Notes: generated from the letters alone by a model not told the origin. Positions 24,633-33,813 are shown, counted from the first letter of the stretch. The stretch is 64,000 bases of DNA from Terriglobia bacterium (GCA_032252755.1 JAVUPY010000010.1:1-64000); one strand, 5' to 3'. Numbers and translations: made by a program.

Positions 24633-25748
24633 ATGATCACGAGCACCGGCAGCCTGTTTCCCGAACCGCCGACGATTCTGGTGGCGAGTTCCAATGACAA
24701 CTTCAGAAGGCAGGTGATTAATGACCTGCAGACCGATGCGCGACTGATCGGCGAAGCCGTAGGCGGCGCGGACGCGCTCAGCAAGTTGGAAACAGGCGCC
24801 TGCCAGGTTCTGTTTCTGGACCGGTGTCTTTGGGACCTGGACGCTGAGGAACTGAAGGAACTGATTAATTCGCGTTTTCCGGCGGTTGAAGTTGTCCCAC
24901 TGGATTCGGCGAATCAGAGTGCGGCGGCGGGATGGAGTAAATCGCACCGAGACGTTGGCGGGGCTCCGTGGATTGTCAACGATCCAGAGGAATCGGACGG
25001 CGCGCTACCCGGGGTGATTGGGAACTCTCCGCAGATGCAGCGGGTGGTGAGCCTGGTTCGCCTGGTGGCGCGCAAGAACACGTCGGTTCTGCTGACGGGA
25101 GAGACGGGAACGGGAAAGGAAGTAATTGCGCGCGCGATTCACGAGTCGAGCGCAAGGGCCTCGCGACCGCTGGTGATTGTGAATTGCGCGGCAATTCCGG
25201 AGGCTCTGCTTGAAGCGGAGTTGTTCGGACACACACGCGGGGCGTTCACGGGAGCGGTGCAATCGCGGGTGGGACGAGTGCAGGCCGCGCAGGGCGGAAC
25301 CCTATTGCTGGATGAGATCGGCGACATGCCGATAGGGCTACAGGCCAAGTTGCTGCGGTTCCTGGAAAACGGTGAAGTGCAGCGCTTGGGAAGTTCGGAG
25401 TCGTTGCATGTTGATGTGCGGGTGGTCGCTTCGACGAACGCAAACCTGACGCTCCGCGTGGCGGAGAAGCTGTTTCGCGAGGATCTCTACTACAGGTTGT
25501 CGGTCTTTCCGATCGAGTTACCGCCGTTGCGGGAGCGGGGCGGAGATGCGGTTCTCTTGGCGAAGTACTTCCTCCGACGGTTCTGCGGCGCAAACGCGCG
25601 TTTGGGTGGAGAGGCGATGCGGTGGATCGCGGAGCAACCCTGGCGAGGAAATGTGCGTGAGCTTCGGCACTGTATGGAACGGGCGAGCATTTTGTGGGAC
25701 GAAAAGTCGGAGGTCGGCGTCGCAGAGCTGAACCCTAGAGGTTTCTAA
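24633..25748 (+). CDS. Sigma-54 activator without DNA-binding domain (FleQ/FlgR-like)
   Basis: 371 residues. The N-terminal 110 residues look like a degenerate receiver (ILVASSNDN in place of the acidic pocket; no conserved lysine), as in FleQ. The AAA+ domain (about 125-350) is intact: GVIGNSPQMQ, Walker A GETGTGKE, GAFTGA loop, Walker B GGTLLLDEIGDM, and arginine region FREDLYYRLSVFPI. The protein ends right after the AAA+ helical subdomain, with no Fis-type HTH. Epsilonproteobacterial FlgR also works without a DNA-binding domain. Probably activates sigma-54 flagellar promoters from solution or with the second activator. Confidence 0.85.
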   Translation: MITSTGSLFPEPPTILVASSNDNFRRQVINDLQTDARLIGEAVGGADALSKLETGACQVLFLDRCLWDLDAEELKELINSRFPAVEVVPLDSANQSAAAGWSKSHRDVGGAPWIVNDPEESDGALPGVIGNSPQMQRVVSLVRLVARKNTSVLLTGETGTGKEVIARAIHESSARASRPLVIVNCAAIPEALLEAELFGHTRGAFTGAVQSRVGRVQAAQGGTLLLDEIGDMPIGLQAKLLRFLENGEVQRLGSSESLHVDVRVVASTNANLTLRVAEKLFREDLYYRLSVFPIELPPLRERGGDAVLLAKYFLRRFCGANARLGGEAMRWIAEQPWRGNVRELRHCMERASILWDEKSEVGVAELNPRGF

Positions 25749-25766
25749 CATTCCCTTTGTGAAAGT

Positions 25767-25782
25767 TGGCACGGTTCGTGCA
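25767..25782 (+). promoter_or_regulatory. Sigma-54 promoter of the FlrB-FlrC-flgB... operon
   Basis: TGGCACG-N4-GTGCA: the -24 box is perfect, the -12 has one mismatch, and GG and GC are 10 bases apart as required. Predicted transcription start is near 25793, only about 5 bases before the ATG at 25798, so the first gene would be nearly leaderless. Confidence 0.72.
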
Positions 25783-25797
25783 TTTGGAGATAGGCAT

Positions 25798-26688
25798 ATG
25801 TTGCCCAGTACCGATCTAGCTATTCCGGCAATGCCGCCGGTGGTGGCGGCAAGTGAAACCCGGGAGCAGTTGCAGGACGCGTTCGCAAAATTCTCGGAGA
25901 CCGCGATTTCGCTGGAGCGCAGCTATCTGCGATTGCGTGAGGAAGTGACCAGGCTGCGGGACGAGTTGAGACGCAAACAGGGTGAATTGGACGCGGAGCG
26001 CGAGCGGGTGCGGCAGGCGAAAGCTCTGGGCGAGTACTCGGCTCTCCTGGCACACGAGGTGCGAAATCCCCTGGCATCGATGGAACTGTTTACCGAACTT
26101 CTGCTGGAATGCGGGGATCTGGAGCAGGACGCACGAGGGTGGGTGGAGCAGTTGCAGGCCGGTTTGCGAACGCTAGCCATGCTGACGAACAACGTCCTCC
26201 GGATTCACGAAACGACGGGGACGGGAGCTATGTCGACGCTGCAGGTCGGAAATGTGCTGGCATCGACGGTTCAATTTCTGGCGCCCGTCGCTAACCAGAA
26301 CTCTGTGCAACTGGCGTATGAGGATCGGAGCGAGGGGGCGACCGTTGCGGCAGATCTGTCACGGTTGCAGCAGTTATTCCTCAACCTGACGCTCAACGCC
26401 TTGCATGTGAGCCAACCCGGCGGGCAGGTCAACTTCTCAGTAGAGCAAATCGAAGGCGCTGATCGTCTTGAAAAGTGTGTGCGAGTTATGGTCCAAGATT
26501 TCGGGCGCGGCATCTCGCCGGAGCATCGGGCTCGAATCTTCGAACCCGGCTTCACAACGCGGCCGGGCAGCGTGGGACTGGGGCTCGCCGTGTGCAAAAA
26601 GATCGTCGATCAGCATGGCGGAAGGATCCTGGTGGACACTGTGGTTGGCAGGGGATCGAAGTTCATCGTGGAGCTTCCGGCGCTGTGA
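25798..26688 (+). CDS. Soluble histidine kinase, FlrB/FleS-like
   Basis: Likely kinase partner of the FlrC-like activator encoded next. 296 residues, no membrane helix. A coiled coil (about 25-70, Glu/Arg-rich) leads to the H-box SALLAHEVRNPLASMELFTE; the ATPase has NLTLNALHVSQPGG, DFGRGI and SVGLGLAVCKKIVDQHGG. I chose ATG 25798; the GTG at 25759 lies upstream of the predicted sigma-54 transcription start. GGAG lies 9 bases before the ATG but would be outside a transcript starting at 25793. Overlaps the next gene by 4 bases (GTGA). Confidence 0.87.
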   Translation: MLPSTDLAIPAMPPVVAASETREQLQDAFAKFSETAISLERSYLRLREEVTRLRDELRRKQGELDAERERVRQAKALGEYSALLAHEVRNPLASMELFTELLLECGDLEQDARGWVEQLQAGLRTLAMLTNNVLRIHETTGTGAMSTLQVGNVLASTVQFLAPVANQNSVQLAYEDRSEGATVAADLSRLQQLFLNLTLNALHVSQPGGQVNFSVEQIEGADRLEKCVRVMVQDFGRGISPEHRARIFEPGFTTRPGSVGLGLAVCKKIVDQHGGRILVDTVVGRGSKFIVELPAL

Positions 26689-28025
26689 CTTCGTCCGCAA
26701 AAATCTCGGTCGCTGATCGCGTTCTCGTAGTAGAGGACGATTGCGCGGTACGTGCGGGACTGGCGGAGTCCCTGCGACGGGATGGCTGGCAGGTGCTGTG
26801 CGCAGAGACCTGCGGGCGAGCGCGCGAGTTGGCGGAGTTGACTCCGAAACTGGTGATCAGCGACGTGCGATTGCCGGACGGAAACGGGATCGAGTTGATG
26901 CGAGAACTGAAATCGAGAGTTCCGGGCACTTCGATCCTCCTGCTCACCGCGTTCGGGAATGTTTCGCAAGCGGTGGAGGCGATGCGCGATGGGGCATTCG
27001 ATTACCTGCAGAAGCCTGTTCCATTTGCGCAACTGCGCGAGGCGGCCAAGCGCGTTCTGAACGGTGGCGGCCCGGCACGAGTACAGGATGCGCGACAAAT
27101 AGCAATTGTCGGGCAAAGCCCGGTCCTACTCGATGCAATTGAGAAGGCGCGGCAGGCGGCGACGAGTGATGCCGACATCCTGATTGAAGCGGAGAGTGGA
27201 ACCGGGAAGGAACTGCTGGCGCGGTTGATTCACCACGAGAGCGCGAGACGGTGCCAGCCTTTTGTGGCAGTCAATTGCGCGGCGGTTCCGGAAAGTTTGC
27301 TGGAGAGCGAGTTGTTCGGGCACATAAAGGGTGCGTTCACTGGTGCGCTGGCCTCGCGAATTGGAAGTATGGCAGCGGCGGATGGTGGAACGCTGTTGCT
27401 GGACGAGATAGGAGAAATGCCGCTGGCGCTGCAACCGAAGTTGTTGAGGGCTTTGCAGGAGCGCGAAGTAAAACGCCTCGGGGAGTCATGTCCGCAAAAG
27501 GTGGACATTCGCGTGATCGCGACGACAAACCGGTCGCTGCTGGAGAGGGTCGAGGAGGGCGCATTCCGGCTCGATTTGTACTATCGGCTGAATGTTATTC
27601 CGCTGACTCTGCCGTCGCTGAAGGATCGGGGTGAGGACGTTCCGTTGTTGGCGGAACATTTCCTGAAGAGTTTTCGACCTGAGCCCAGGCCGAGATTGTC
27701 CGAGGGATTTGTGGAGGGCCTGCGGCGACATTCGTGGCCGGGAAATGTTCGCGAACTGGCGAACCTGATGCGACGGATCGCGGTGTTATGCACAAAAGAC
27801 GAAGTCGGGCCGGATTTCCTTGAGACGATTGATCGGCAAGAAAAGGCAATGCCGCGGATCGCGCCGGGAGTTTCATTGCGCGACGCTGAGCGCCACCTGC
27901 TTGAGGTAACGCTGCGAGCTACAGATGGCAACCGGACCCGTGCGGCGGAGTTGATGGGCGTGAGCCTGCGAACGATTCGAAACAAAATTCGTGATTACGG
28001 GCTGCCGCCAAGGAGGTATGCATGA
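26685..28025 (+). CDS. Sigma-54-dependent response regulator, FlrC/FlbD(NtrC)-like
   Basis: 446 residues. Complete receiver (about 10-125: VVEDDCAV, phospho-acceptor in VISDVRLPDGNG, TAFG, YLQKPV), AAA+ domain (about 145-370: EAESGTGKE, GAFTGA, GGTLLLDEIGEM) and a Fis-type HTH at the end (EVTLRATDGNRTRAAELMGV, then SLRTIRNKIRDYG). In the Walker A loop a Glu (EAESGTGKE) replaces the usual Gly before ESGTGKE. GTG 26685 overlaps the kinase stop; a longer open frame upstream is shadow. Probably the phosphorylation-controlled activator of the sigma-54 flagellar promoters. Overlaps flgB by 4 bases. Confidence 0.88.
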   Translation: MTSSAKISVADRVLVVEDDCAVRAGLAESLRRDGWQVLCAETCGRARELAELTPKLVISDVRLPDGNGIELMRELKSRVPGTSILLLTAFGNVSQAVEAMRDGAFDYLQKPVPFAQLREAAKRVLNGGGPARVQDARQIAIVGQSPVLLDAIEKARQAATSDADILIEAESGTGKELLARLIHHESARRCQPFVAVNCAAVPESLLESELFGHIKGAFTGALASRIGSMAAADGGTLLLDEIGEMPLALQPKLLRALQEREVKRLGESCPQKVDIRVIATTNRSLLERVEEGAFRLDLYYRLNVIPLTLPSLKDRGEDVPLLAEHFLKSFRPEPRPRLSEGFVEGLRRHSWPGNVRELANLMRRIAVLCTKDEVGPDFLETIDRQEKAMPRIAPGVSLRDAERHLLEVTLRATDGNRTRAAELMGVSLRTIRNKIRDYGLPPRRYA

Positions 28026-28375
28026 GTTTTCTCGACACTCCGAATATCCAGGCAATTTCGCACGCGCTGGACCGGGCGGCATACCGCCAGATGGTGATCG
28101 CGCAGAACGTAGCCAATGTCGATACGCCGGGATATCGCACGGTGGATGCAGATTTCCGCACGCATCTGGCGAACGCGGCGGGGCAGGAAGAGGCGTCGTT
28201 TCACGCGCGCGAGGTCCAGGGGCTGTTGCAGCGTCCGGATGGAAATAATGTGAGCCTGGAGCGCGAGGGATTGCTGATGGCGGAGACGCAGTTGAAATTC
28301 CGGACGGGCGTCGAGTTGTTGCGGGTAGAGTTCCGAAGATTGCAGACGGCGATCCAGGGTGGAGGCGGCTCATGA
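28022..28375 (+). CDS. flgB: Flagellar proximal rod protein FlgB
   Basis: Periplasmic rod component. 117 residues with the rod-family N-terminal motif (ALDRAAYRQMVIAQNVANVD, then TPGYRTVDADF) and the C-terminal helix KFRTGVELLRVEFRRLQTAI. Overlaps the activator gene upstream and flgC downstream by 4 bases each, which places the first structural gene directly under its regulator. Confidence 0.93.
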   Translation: MSFLDTPNIQAISHALDRAAYRQMVIAQNVANVDTPGYRTVDADFRTHLANAAGQEEASFHAREVQGLLQRPDGNNVSLEREGLLMAETQLKFRTGVELLRVEFRRLQTAIQGGGGS

Positions 28376-28812
28376 ATTTGTTTGGCGTGATGGAACTCAG
28401 CGCGTCGGCATTGGCGGCGCAGCGAGTGCGAGCGGAAGTGGCGACAGCGAATCTAGCCAATGCGGAAACGACGCGAACCGACGAAGGCGGCCCGTACAGG
28501 CGGAAACTCGTCGTGTTTGGATCGCGGACGCCACGGTTTCAATTGGCGCTGGGCAATGCGGGATTCCCGCAAGTTGCGTCGATGCGCGGGGTTGAGGTGC
28601 GGCAGGTAGTGGAAGACACCACTCCGCCGGTGCTGCGGTATGAACCCGGACATCCGGACGCAAATGCGGAAGGATATGTCGCGTATCCGAACATGAACCC
28701 CGCAACCGAGATGGTGGACCTGATGAGCGCGGTGCGCTCATACGAGGCGAGCGCCGCCGCGGTGAACGCGAGCAAGCAGATGATCCAGAGTTCGATGGAC
28801 CTGGTGCGGTGA
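28372..28812 (+). CDS. flgC: Flagellar proximal rod protein FlgC
   Basis: Rod component following FlgB. 146 residues. N-terminal motif AQRVRAEVATANLANAETTR with GPYRRKLVVF, and the C-terminal PNMNPATEMVDLMSAVRSYE and NASKQMIQSSMDL helices that are the FlgC hallmark. Confidence 0.95.
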   Translation: MNLFGVMELSASALAAQRVRAEVATANLANAETTRTDEGGPYRRKLVVFGSRTPRFQLALGNAGFPQVASMRGVEVRQVVEDTTPPVLRYEPGHPDANAEGYVAYPNMNPATEMVDLMSAVRSYEASAAAVNASKQMIQSSMDLVR

Positions 28813-28826
28813 TACGAAAGGCAGGT

Positions 28827-28851
28827 CACATCTGCTCACTACGCAGATGTG
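28827..28851 (+). other. 9-bp perfect hairpin between flgC and fliE
   Basis: CACATCTGC (28827-28835) pairs perfectly with GCAGATGTG (28843-28851) across a 7-base loop. There is no T tract after it, so it is more likely an mRNA processing or attenuation structure than a full terminator. Confidence 0.6.
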
Positions 28852-28874
28852 GGGTATTGAGAAGGGAGTCGTGA

Positions 28875-29165
28875 ATGAATCCGATTCAGGGATTGCCGTC
28901 GCTGAACACGCAAGTGCCGCTCTCGCCGGAGACGTCCGGGAAGGACGGTGGATTTTCTTCGACGCTGGAAGATGCGATGGGGAAAGTTCAGGAATTACAG
29001 TCCGACGCGGACCAGAAGGTGCAGGCGCTGCTGGACGGTAATGGACAGGACATTCATGGAGCGATGATCGCGGTGGAGAAGGCGGATTTGTCATTCCAAC
29101 TGATGATGCAGGTGAGGAACAAGATCGTGAGCGCATACCAGGAAGTGGCGCGCATGCAGTTCTAG
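28875..29165 (+). CDS. fliE: Flagellar hook-basal body protein FliE
   Basis: Links the MS ring to the rod. 96 residues, usual size; C-terminal region VEKADLSFQLMMQVRNKIVS and AYQEVARMQF matches the family. GGGAG lies upstream of ATG 28875. Confidence 0.92.
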   Translation: MNPIQGLPSLNTQVPLSPETSGKDGGFSSTLEDAMGKVQELQSDADQKVQALLDGNGQDIHGAMIAVEKADLSFQLMMQVRNKIVSAYQEVARMQF

Positions 29166-29233
29166 AGTTTTGCGCTATACCCATGTCGGCTAGTCACGCC
29201 AGACGTGGGACTCGGGCAGTTCTGAGATAAGCA

Positions 29234-30856
29234 ATGGCTGAAGCCGCCAATTCGTTGAGCCAGGGACTTGGGCAGGTAGTGCAGTTCGTGCGCGAACTGA
29301 CGGCGCGACAGAAAGCGCTGATGGCGATTGCCGCAGTGGCAGTAGCGGCGACGCTGTTTGGGTTCGTGCGACTGATGGCGAAACCGGAGATGAAGCCGCT
29401 GATGTCGGGAATGGAACCGCAGGACGCGCAGGCGCTGGCGTCGCAACTGGCAGCGAAAAACATGAAGTACGAGATTTCGCAGGATGGGCGCTCGGTGCTG
29501 ATCGAGGCGGATGAACTCGACCGCGCGAGATTCGAAACCGCATCGCAGGGCGTACCACGCAGCGGACGCTTGGGATTTGAATTGTTCGACAAAATGAATT
29601 GGGCAGGCAGCGACTTCAGCGAGAAAGTGAATTATCAGAGAGCGCTCGAGGGCGAACTGGAGAGGACGATTCAGACGCTGCGGGGAGTCCAGGCGGTCCG
29701 GGTGCACCTGGTGATGCCGGAGGATTCCGTATTCGTGGACCGGGAGCAGCCGGCAAAGGCGTCAGTGGTATTGCGGTTGCGCAGCGGATTGGACGCTCAG
29801 GCGCAGATGGCGATCGCAAACCTTGTGGCAGGAGCGGTCGAGAGATTGCGTCCGGAAAATGTGGCAGTCATTGATGCAGACACGAATCGCCCGTTGGACG
29901 ATCGGAATGAACGCGATCCGTCATCGCAAGCGATGAGATCCGAGGACCAGCTCGCAGCGAAGCTGGTGCAAACGCTGGAACCGGTTGCAGGACGCGGCCG
30001 CGTGCGAGCGACGGTCCATATGGATCGGGACATCACCTCAGGCGAGGAGACACAGGAGACGTACGATCCCGCTACGACGGTAGCGCTTGCGGTGCAGAAA
30101 AGCGAAGAGCGCGTAGGGTCGTCGGCGCCCATGGGTATCCCGGGAACGGCGAGCAATGTGCCGGGAGCGGGCAGTCCGGGAGCGGCAAAGGCGGTGGTGG
30201 CGGATGATTCGCAGAGTTCGAAATCCGAGAGTAGCACCTATGCGGTGAACAAGACGGTGAGGCACACGCTGGTTCCGGCTGGCCGAGTACGCAGGATTAC
30301 GGCGGCGGTGCTGGTCGACGACGCAATTGAAAAGAGGACAAGTAACGGACAGATTACAGAGACACGCCGGAAACGGACACCGGGAGAATTGAAGCAGATT
30401 GAGGAGTTGGCGCGGGCATCGTTGGGACTGGATACCTCGCGCGGCGATGTGCTGACGGTGGAGAGCCTCTCGTTCCAGGTGGAACCCGTGGAGGTACCAC
30501 TCGCGCCATCGGTTCCGCAGCGGGTGCAGACGATCGTGCAGCAGTGGTCGGGTGTGCTTCGTATTGCGGCGCTGGGCGCGATATTCATGGCGGTATACCT
30601 GATGTTCCTGCGGCCGCTAAAGAAGCAACTCGTGTTGTCGTTTCACGAAATGGCGCAGCGGACACGATTGAAAGCCGCGGCGAAGTCGACCACGATCGAG
30701 GGTGGCACTCCGGGAGCCCAGAATACGCTGGAGGTTGAAGCGGAGACTCCGGATTCGATGCGGTTGAAGCGGCAGGTACTGAACAAGGTCAAGGCGGAGC
30801 CGGTGTCGACGAGCCGATTGTTGCAAACCTGGATTCGCGATGGAGCTGCTAAGTGA
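29234..30856 (+). CDS. fliF: Flagellar MS-ring protein FliF
   Basis: Inner-membrane ring that forms the base of the motor and houses the export gate. 540 residues. TM1 at about 27-45 and TM2 at about 445-463 (LRIAALGAIFMAVYLMFLRP) flank the periplasmic ring-building motifs (FDKMNWAGSDFSEKVNYQRA, then LEGELERTI). A Ser/Gly-rich insert (about 290-330) corresponds to the variable beta-collar loop. The C-terminal tail (SRLLQTWIRDGAAK) is the expected FliG-binding segment. Overlaps fliG by 4 bases. Confidence 0.96.
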   Translation: MAEAANSLSQGLGQVVQFVRELTARQKALMAIAAVAVAATLFGFVRLMAKPEMKPLMSGMEPQDAQALASQLAAKNMKYEISQDGRSVLIEADELDRARFETASQGVPRSGRLGFELFDKMNWAGSDFSEKVNYQRALEGELERTIQTLRGVQAVRVHLVMPEDSVFVDREQPAKASVVLRLRSGLDAQAQMAIANLVAGAVERLRPENVAVIDADTNRPLDDRNERDPSSQAMRSEDQLAAKLVQTLEPVAGRGRVRATVHMDRDITSGEETQETYDPATTVALAVQKSEERVGSSAPMGIPGTASNVPGAGSPGAAKAVVADDSQSSKSESSTYAVNKTVRHTLVPAGRVRRITAAVLVDDAIEKRTSNGQITETRRKRTPGELKQIEELARASLGLDTSRGDVLTVESLSFQVEPVEVPLAPSVPQRVQTIVQQWSGVLRIAALGAIFMAVYLMFLRPLKKQLVLSFHEMAQRTRLKAAAKSTTIEGGTPGAQNTLEVEAETPDSMRLKRQVLNKVKAEPVSTSRLLQTWIRDGAAK

Positions 30857-31872
30857 ACGCCCAGCCTCACCAACTGACTGGGATCAGGAAGGCGGCGATT
30901 CTGCTGGTTGCCCTGGGCGAGGAGGCAGCCAGCACGGTCTACCAGCATTTCGGTGAGCGCGATCTTCAGCAAATTACGCAGGAGATCGCGGAGTTGAAAG
31001 TCATTCCGCCAGACATGGTGGAAAGGGTGCTGCGCGAGTATCACCAGTTGATGCTCACGCAGGATTACATGGCGCAGGGCGGCGCGGAGTACGCGACGAA
31101 GCTGCTGGTGAAAGCGTTCGGGGAAGAAGGTGCGAAGGAGCTTCTCGAGCAGGTTTCGCGGGCACAGGAGTTGAGTACGAGCAAGCTGGATTCGCTGCAG
31201 AAGGCGGATCCCCAGCAGCTGGCAAAATTCCTTGAGTCGGAGCATCCGCAGACGATTGCGCTGATTCTGGCGCACCTGGATTCGAGGCAGGGATCCATGT
31301 TGTTGATGAAACTGCCAGAAAAGACGCGGGCGGAGGCAGTAACGAGGCTGGCGAATTTGCGGCAGTTCTCGCCCGAGATGGCGCAGAAGGTTTCGATGAT
31401 TCTGCACCGGAAATTGCAGGCGTTAGGCGAGCAGAGCCGGCGCGCGTATGCAGGCTTCAAGGGAGTGGCGGACTTGTTGAACCGACTGGAGCCCTCGGCC
31501 TGCAAAGTGATCCTGGAGAACATTGAGCAGGACGATCCAAAGCTGGCGTCGAGCATCCGCAACCTGATGTTTACGTTCGACGACCTTCTGAGTGTGCCGG
31601 AGGCCGGGATTCGCGAGTTGCTATCTCACCTCGACAAGAAAACGTTGTCGCTGGCGCTGAAGGGGGCGGCGGAGGAGCTGAAAAATCACATTTTCAAAAC
31701 CATGTCGTCGCGGGCGGTGGAGATGTTGAAAGAAGACATGGATGTGCTGGGGCCGGTAAGGTCGCGCGATGTGGCCAAGGCACAGCAGGAATGTGTCGGA
31801 GTGGCAAGACAATTGGAGTCGCAGGGCAAACTGATTCTGAGGACGGAGGGCGAAGATGAGTTCGTGGTCTGA
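30853..31872 (+). CDS. fliG: Flagellar motor switch protein FliG
   Basis: C-ring protein that contacts FliF and the MotA stator. 339 residues from a GTG. Three domains are visible: FliG_N (LTGIRKAAILLVALGEEAAS), FliG_M with the EHPQTIALILAHL motif, and FliG_C with the torque helix (MFTFDDLLSVPEAGIRELL, LALKGAAEELK, LEDMDVLGPVRSRDV-like KEDMDVLGPVRSRDVAKAQQ). Overlaps fliF and fliH. Confidence 0.97.
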   Translation: MNAQPHQLTGIRKAAILLVALGEEAASTVYQHFGERDLQQITQEIAELKVIPPDMVERVLREYHQLMLTQDYMAQGGAEYATKLLVKAFGEEGAKELLEQVSRAQELSTSKLDSLQKADPQQLAKFLESEHPQTIALILAHLDSRQGSMLLMKLPEKTRAEAVTRLANLRQFSPEMAQKVSMILHRKLQALGEQSRRAYAGFKGVADLLNRLEPSACKVILENIEQDDPKLASSIRNLMFTFDDLLSVPEAGIRELLSHLDKKTLSLALKGAAEELKNHIFKTMSSRAVEMLKEDMDVLGPVRSRDVAKAQQECVGVARQLESQGKLILRTEGEDEFVV

Positions 31873-32506
31873 ATCGCTGGAACATTTTGACAGCAGAATG
31901 CCGATTGGCATGGGTCCGCTGGAGAAGCTGTGGCAGTCGGAAGGGAACGAAGCAGTCATGCTGCAGTCTGGGGAATTGGCGCGACGGGAGCGGGAGGCGC
32001 ATATTCGCGGCGTGCACGAGGCCGAGGGGCGGTTGCATCGTGAGTACGAAACGGCGCTGACAGGCGCCCGTGCGGAGTTCATGCGTGCATTGGTCACCTT
32101 GCAGCAGGAGCGTTCGAAGTATTTTCGTGACATGCAGAACGAGGTAGTGCGATTGGCGCTGGCCGTAGGACGGACAGTAATCGAACGGGAATTGGAGACG
32201 CGCCCAGTGCTGCTGGAGACAGCAGTGCAGGAGGTTTTGAATAGGGTCGATCGCGGGTCGAAGATCCGGTTGCGCGTCCCGCAAGGTGTGGTCCCGGCAT
32301 GGGTTGCGGCGTTCACGAAAGAAATTGGAAATTTTCCCGGTCTTGAGATCGCTGGAGATGAGGAATTGGGCATTGGGCAATGCGCTGTGGAAACCATTCT
32401 GGGCGTGACTGATTTCAATATCACCGAGCGACTGGATGAGATTGAGCGAGGACTCATCGGTACGGCGGGGAAATCGCGCACGGAAACTGCGGTTGCGGTG
32501 CAATGA
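31856..32506 (+). CDS. fliH: Flagellar export stator protein FliH
   Basis: Regulator of the FliI ATPase and its tether to the C-ring. 216 residues. A Glu/Arg-rich coiled coil (about 35-85) precedes the conserved C-terminal domain (MQNEVVRLALAVGRTVIERE, then ELGIGQCAVETILGVTDFNI). Overlaps fliG by 17 bases and fliI by 4. Confidence 0.9.
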   Translation: MSSWSESLEHFDSRMPIGMGPLEKLWQSEGNEAVMLQSGELARREREAHIRGVHEAEGRLHREYETALTGARAEFMRALVTLQQERSKYFRDMQNEVVRLALAVGRTVIERELETRPVLLETAVQEVLNRVDRGSKIRLRVPQGVVPAWVAAFTKEIGNFPGLEIAGDEELGIGQCAVETILGVTDFNITERLDEIERGLIGTAGKSRTETAVAVQ

Positions 32507-33813
32507 GCGAATTGTTAACTCTTCAGCCGCAGATCGATCGGCTGAACGGAATTCCCTGGCGACGATCAAGCGGGCGCGTGGTGCAGGTTTTGGGATCGAT
32601 TGTTTGCTCCGAGGGCCCACTGTGCTCGGTGGGCGAGGAGTGCTGGATTCAGTCTGCCAGTGGAGCGGAAATTGCGGGGGAGATCGTAGGTTTTCGCAGC
32701 TCTCTTGTACTTTCGATGCCACTCACGTCGCCGGAAGGTGTTCGCTATGGCGATAAGGTGGTGACGCGTGGAGTCTTGCCCGCCTTCGAAGTCGGCGAAC
32801 ACGTGCTGGGCAGAGTGCTGGATGCCAGAGGGGAACCGCTGGACGGTATGCCTCTTGGGCGCGGTACCGCTTCGATTCCGTTGCAAGGATGCGTGCCCCA
32901 GGCATTGTCCCGGCGGCCAATAACCGAAAAGCTCGCATGCGGGGTTCGTGCGATTGATGCGCTCCTGACGTGCGGGCGAGGACAACGTATCGGAATCTTC
33001 GGCGGCAGTGGTGTAGGAAAGACGACGCTGATTGGGATCATGACGCGTGCGACCTCGGCGGATCTGACGGTGCTGGCGCTGGTCGGCGAACGTGGGCGCG
33101 AGGTGCGCGAATTCTTGGAGACGCTCGGCGAAGAAGGCCGGCGGCGGTCCGTGGTGGTTGCAAGCACGTCGAATGAGTCTCCACTGCTGCGCTTGCGGGC
33201 GGCCTCGACCGCGACGGCGATTGCGGAGTACTTTGCGGCACGAGGAAAAAACGTTCTGCTGGTCGTGGATTCGTTGACGCGCTTCGCCATGGCGCAGCGA
33301 GAGATTGGGTTGGCCGCCGGCGAGCCACCGACGGCGAAGGGCTACACGCCATCGGTATTCAGCCTGCTGGCAAAATTGGTAGAGCGTGCCGGGAATTTCA
33401 GCAACGGAAGCATAACGGGGTTCTACACCGTACTGATGGAAGGCGACGATCAGCAGGACCCGATTGTCGATGCGGTACGGTCGCTACTGGATGGGCACGT
33501 AATGCTGGACCGCAAACTGGCGAATGCGAACCACTATCCGCCGATTTCGATTTCCGAAAGCTTGAGCCGACTGATGCCCGCTGTTTGCGCGGCAGACCAT
33601 CTGGCGCACGCTGGACAGGTACGGCGCGTGCTGGCGCTTTATCAGCGCTCGGAAGACCTGCTGCGCGTTGGGGCGTATCAAACAGGGAGCGATCCGGAAC
33701 TGGACCTCGCTATTGCCGCTTACCCGGGGATCATGAAGTTCCTGCGACAGTCGAAGGATGAACTTCCGTCGATCACGGAGACCATTCAAGCACTCTCCGC
33801 CTTATCACTCTAA
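32503..33813 (+). CDS. fliI: Flagellum-specific export ATPase FliI
   Basis: Cytosolic hexameric ATPase that energises export. 436 residues. Walker A GIFGGSGVGKTTLIGIM, Walker B NVLLVVDSLTRFAMAQREIG, with PPTAKGYTPSVFSLLAKLVE typical of the family. The N-terminal beta-barrel is complete. Stop overlaps the fliJ start (TAATG). Confidence 0.97.
   Translation: MSELLTLQPQIDRLNGIPWRRSSGRVVQVLGSIVCSEGPLCSVGEECWIQSASGAEIAGEIVGFRSSLVLSMPLTSPEGVRYGDKVVTRGVLPAFEVGEHVLGRVLDARGEPLDGMPLGRGTASIPLQGCVPQALSRRPITEKLACGVRAIDALLTCGRGQRIGIFGGSGVGKTTLIGIMTRATSADLTVLALVGERGREVREFLETLGEEGRRRSVVVASTSNESPLLRLRAASTATAIAEYFAARGKNVLLVVDSLTRFAMAQREIGLAAGEPPTAKGYTPSVFSLLAKLVERAGNFSNGSITGFYTVLMEGDDQQDPIVDAVRSLLDGHVMLDRKLANANHYPPISISESLSRLMPAVCAADHLAHAGQVRRVLALYQRSEDLLRVGAYQTGSDPELDLAIAAYPGIMKFLRQSKDELPSITETIQALSALSL

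Noticed and set aside
26475-26684. 70-codon extension upstream of the FlrC-like activator
   Set aside because: It lies inside the kinase gene; GTG 26685 overlaps the kinase stop and gives the normal receiver N-terminus.
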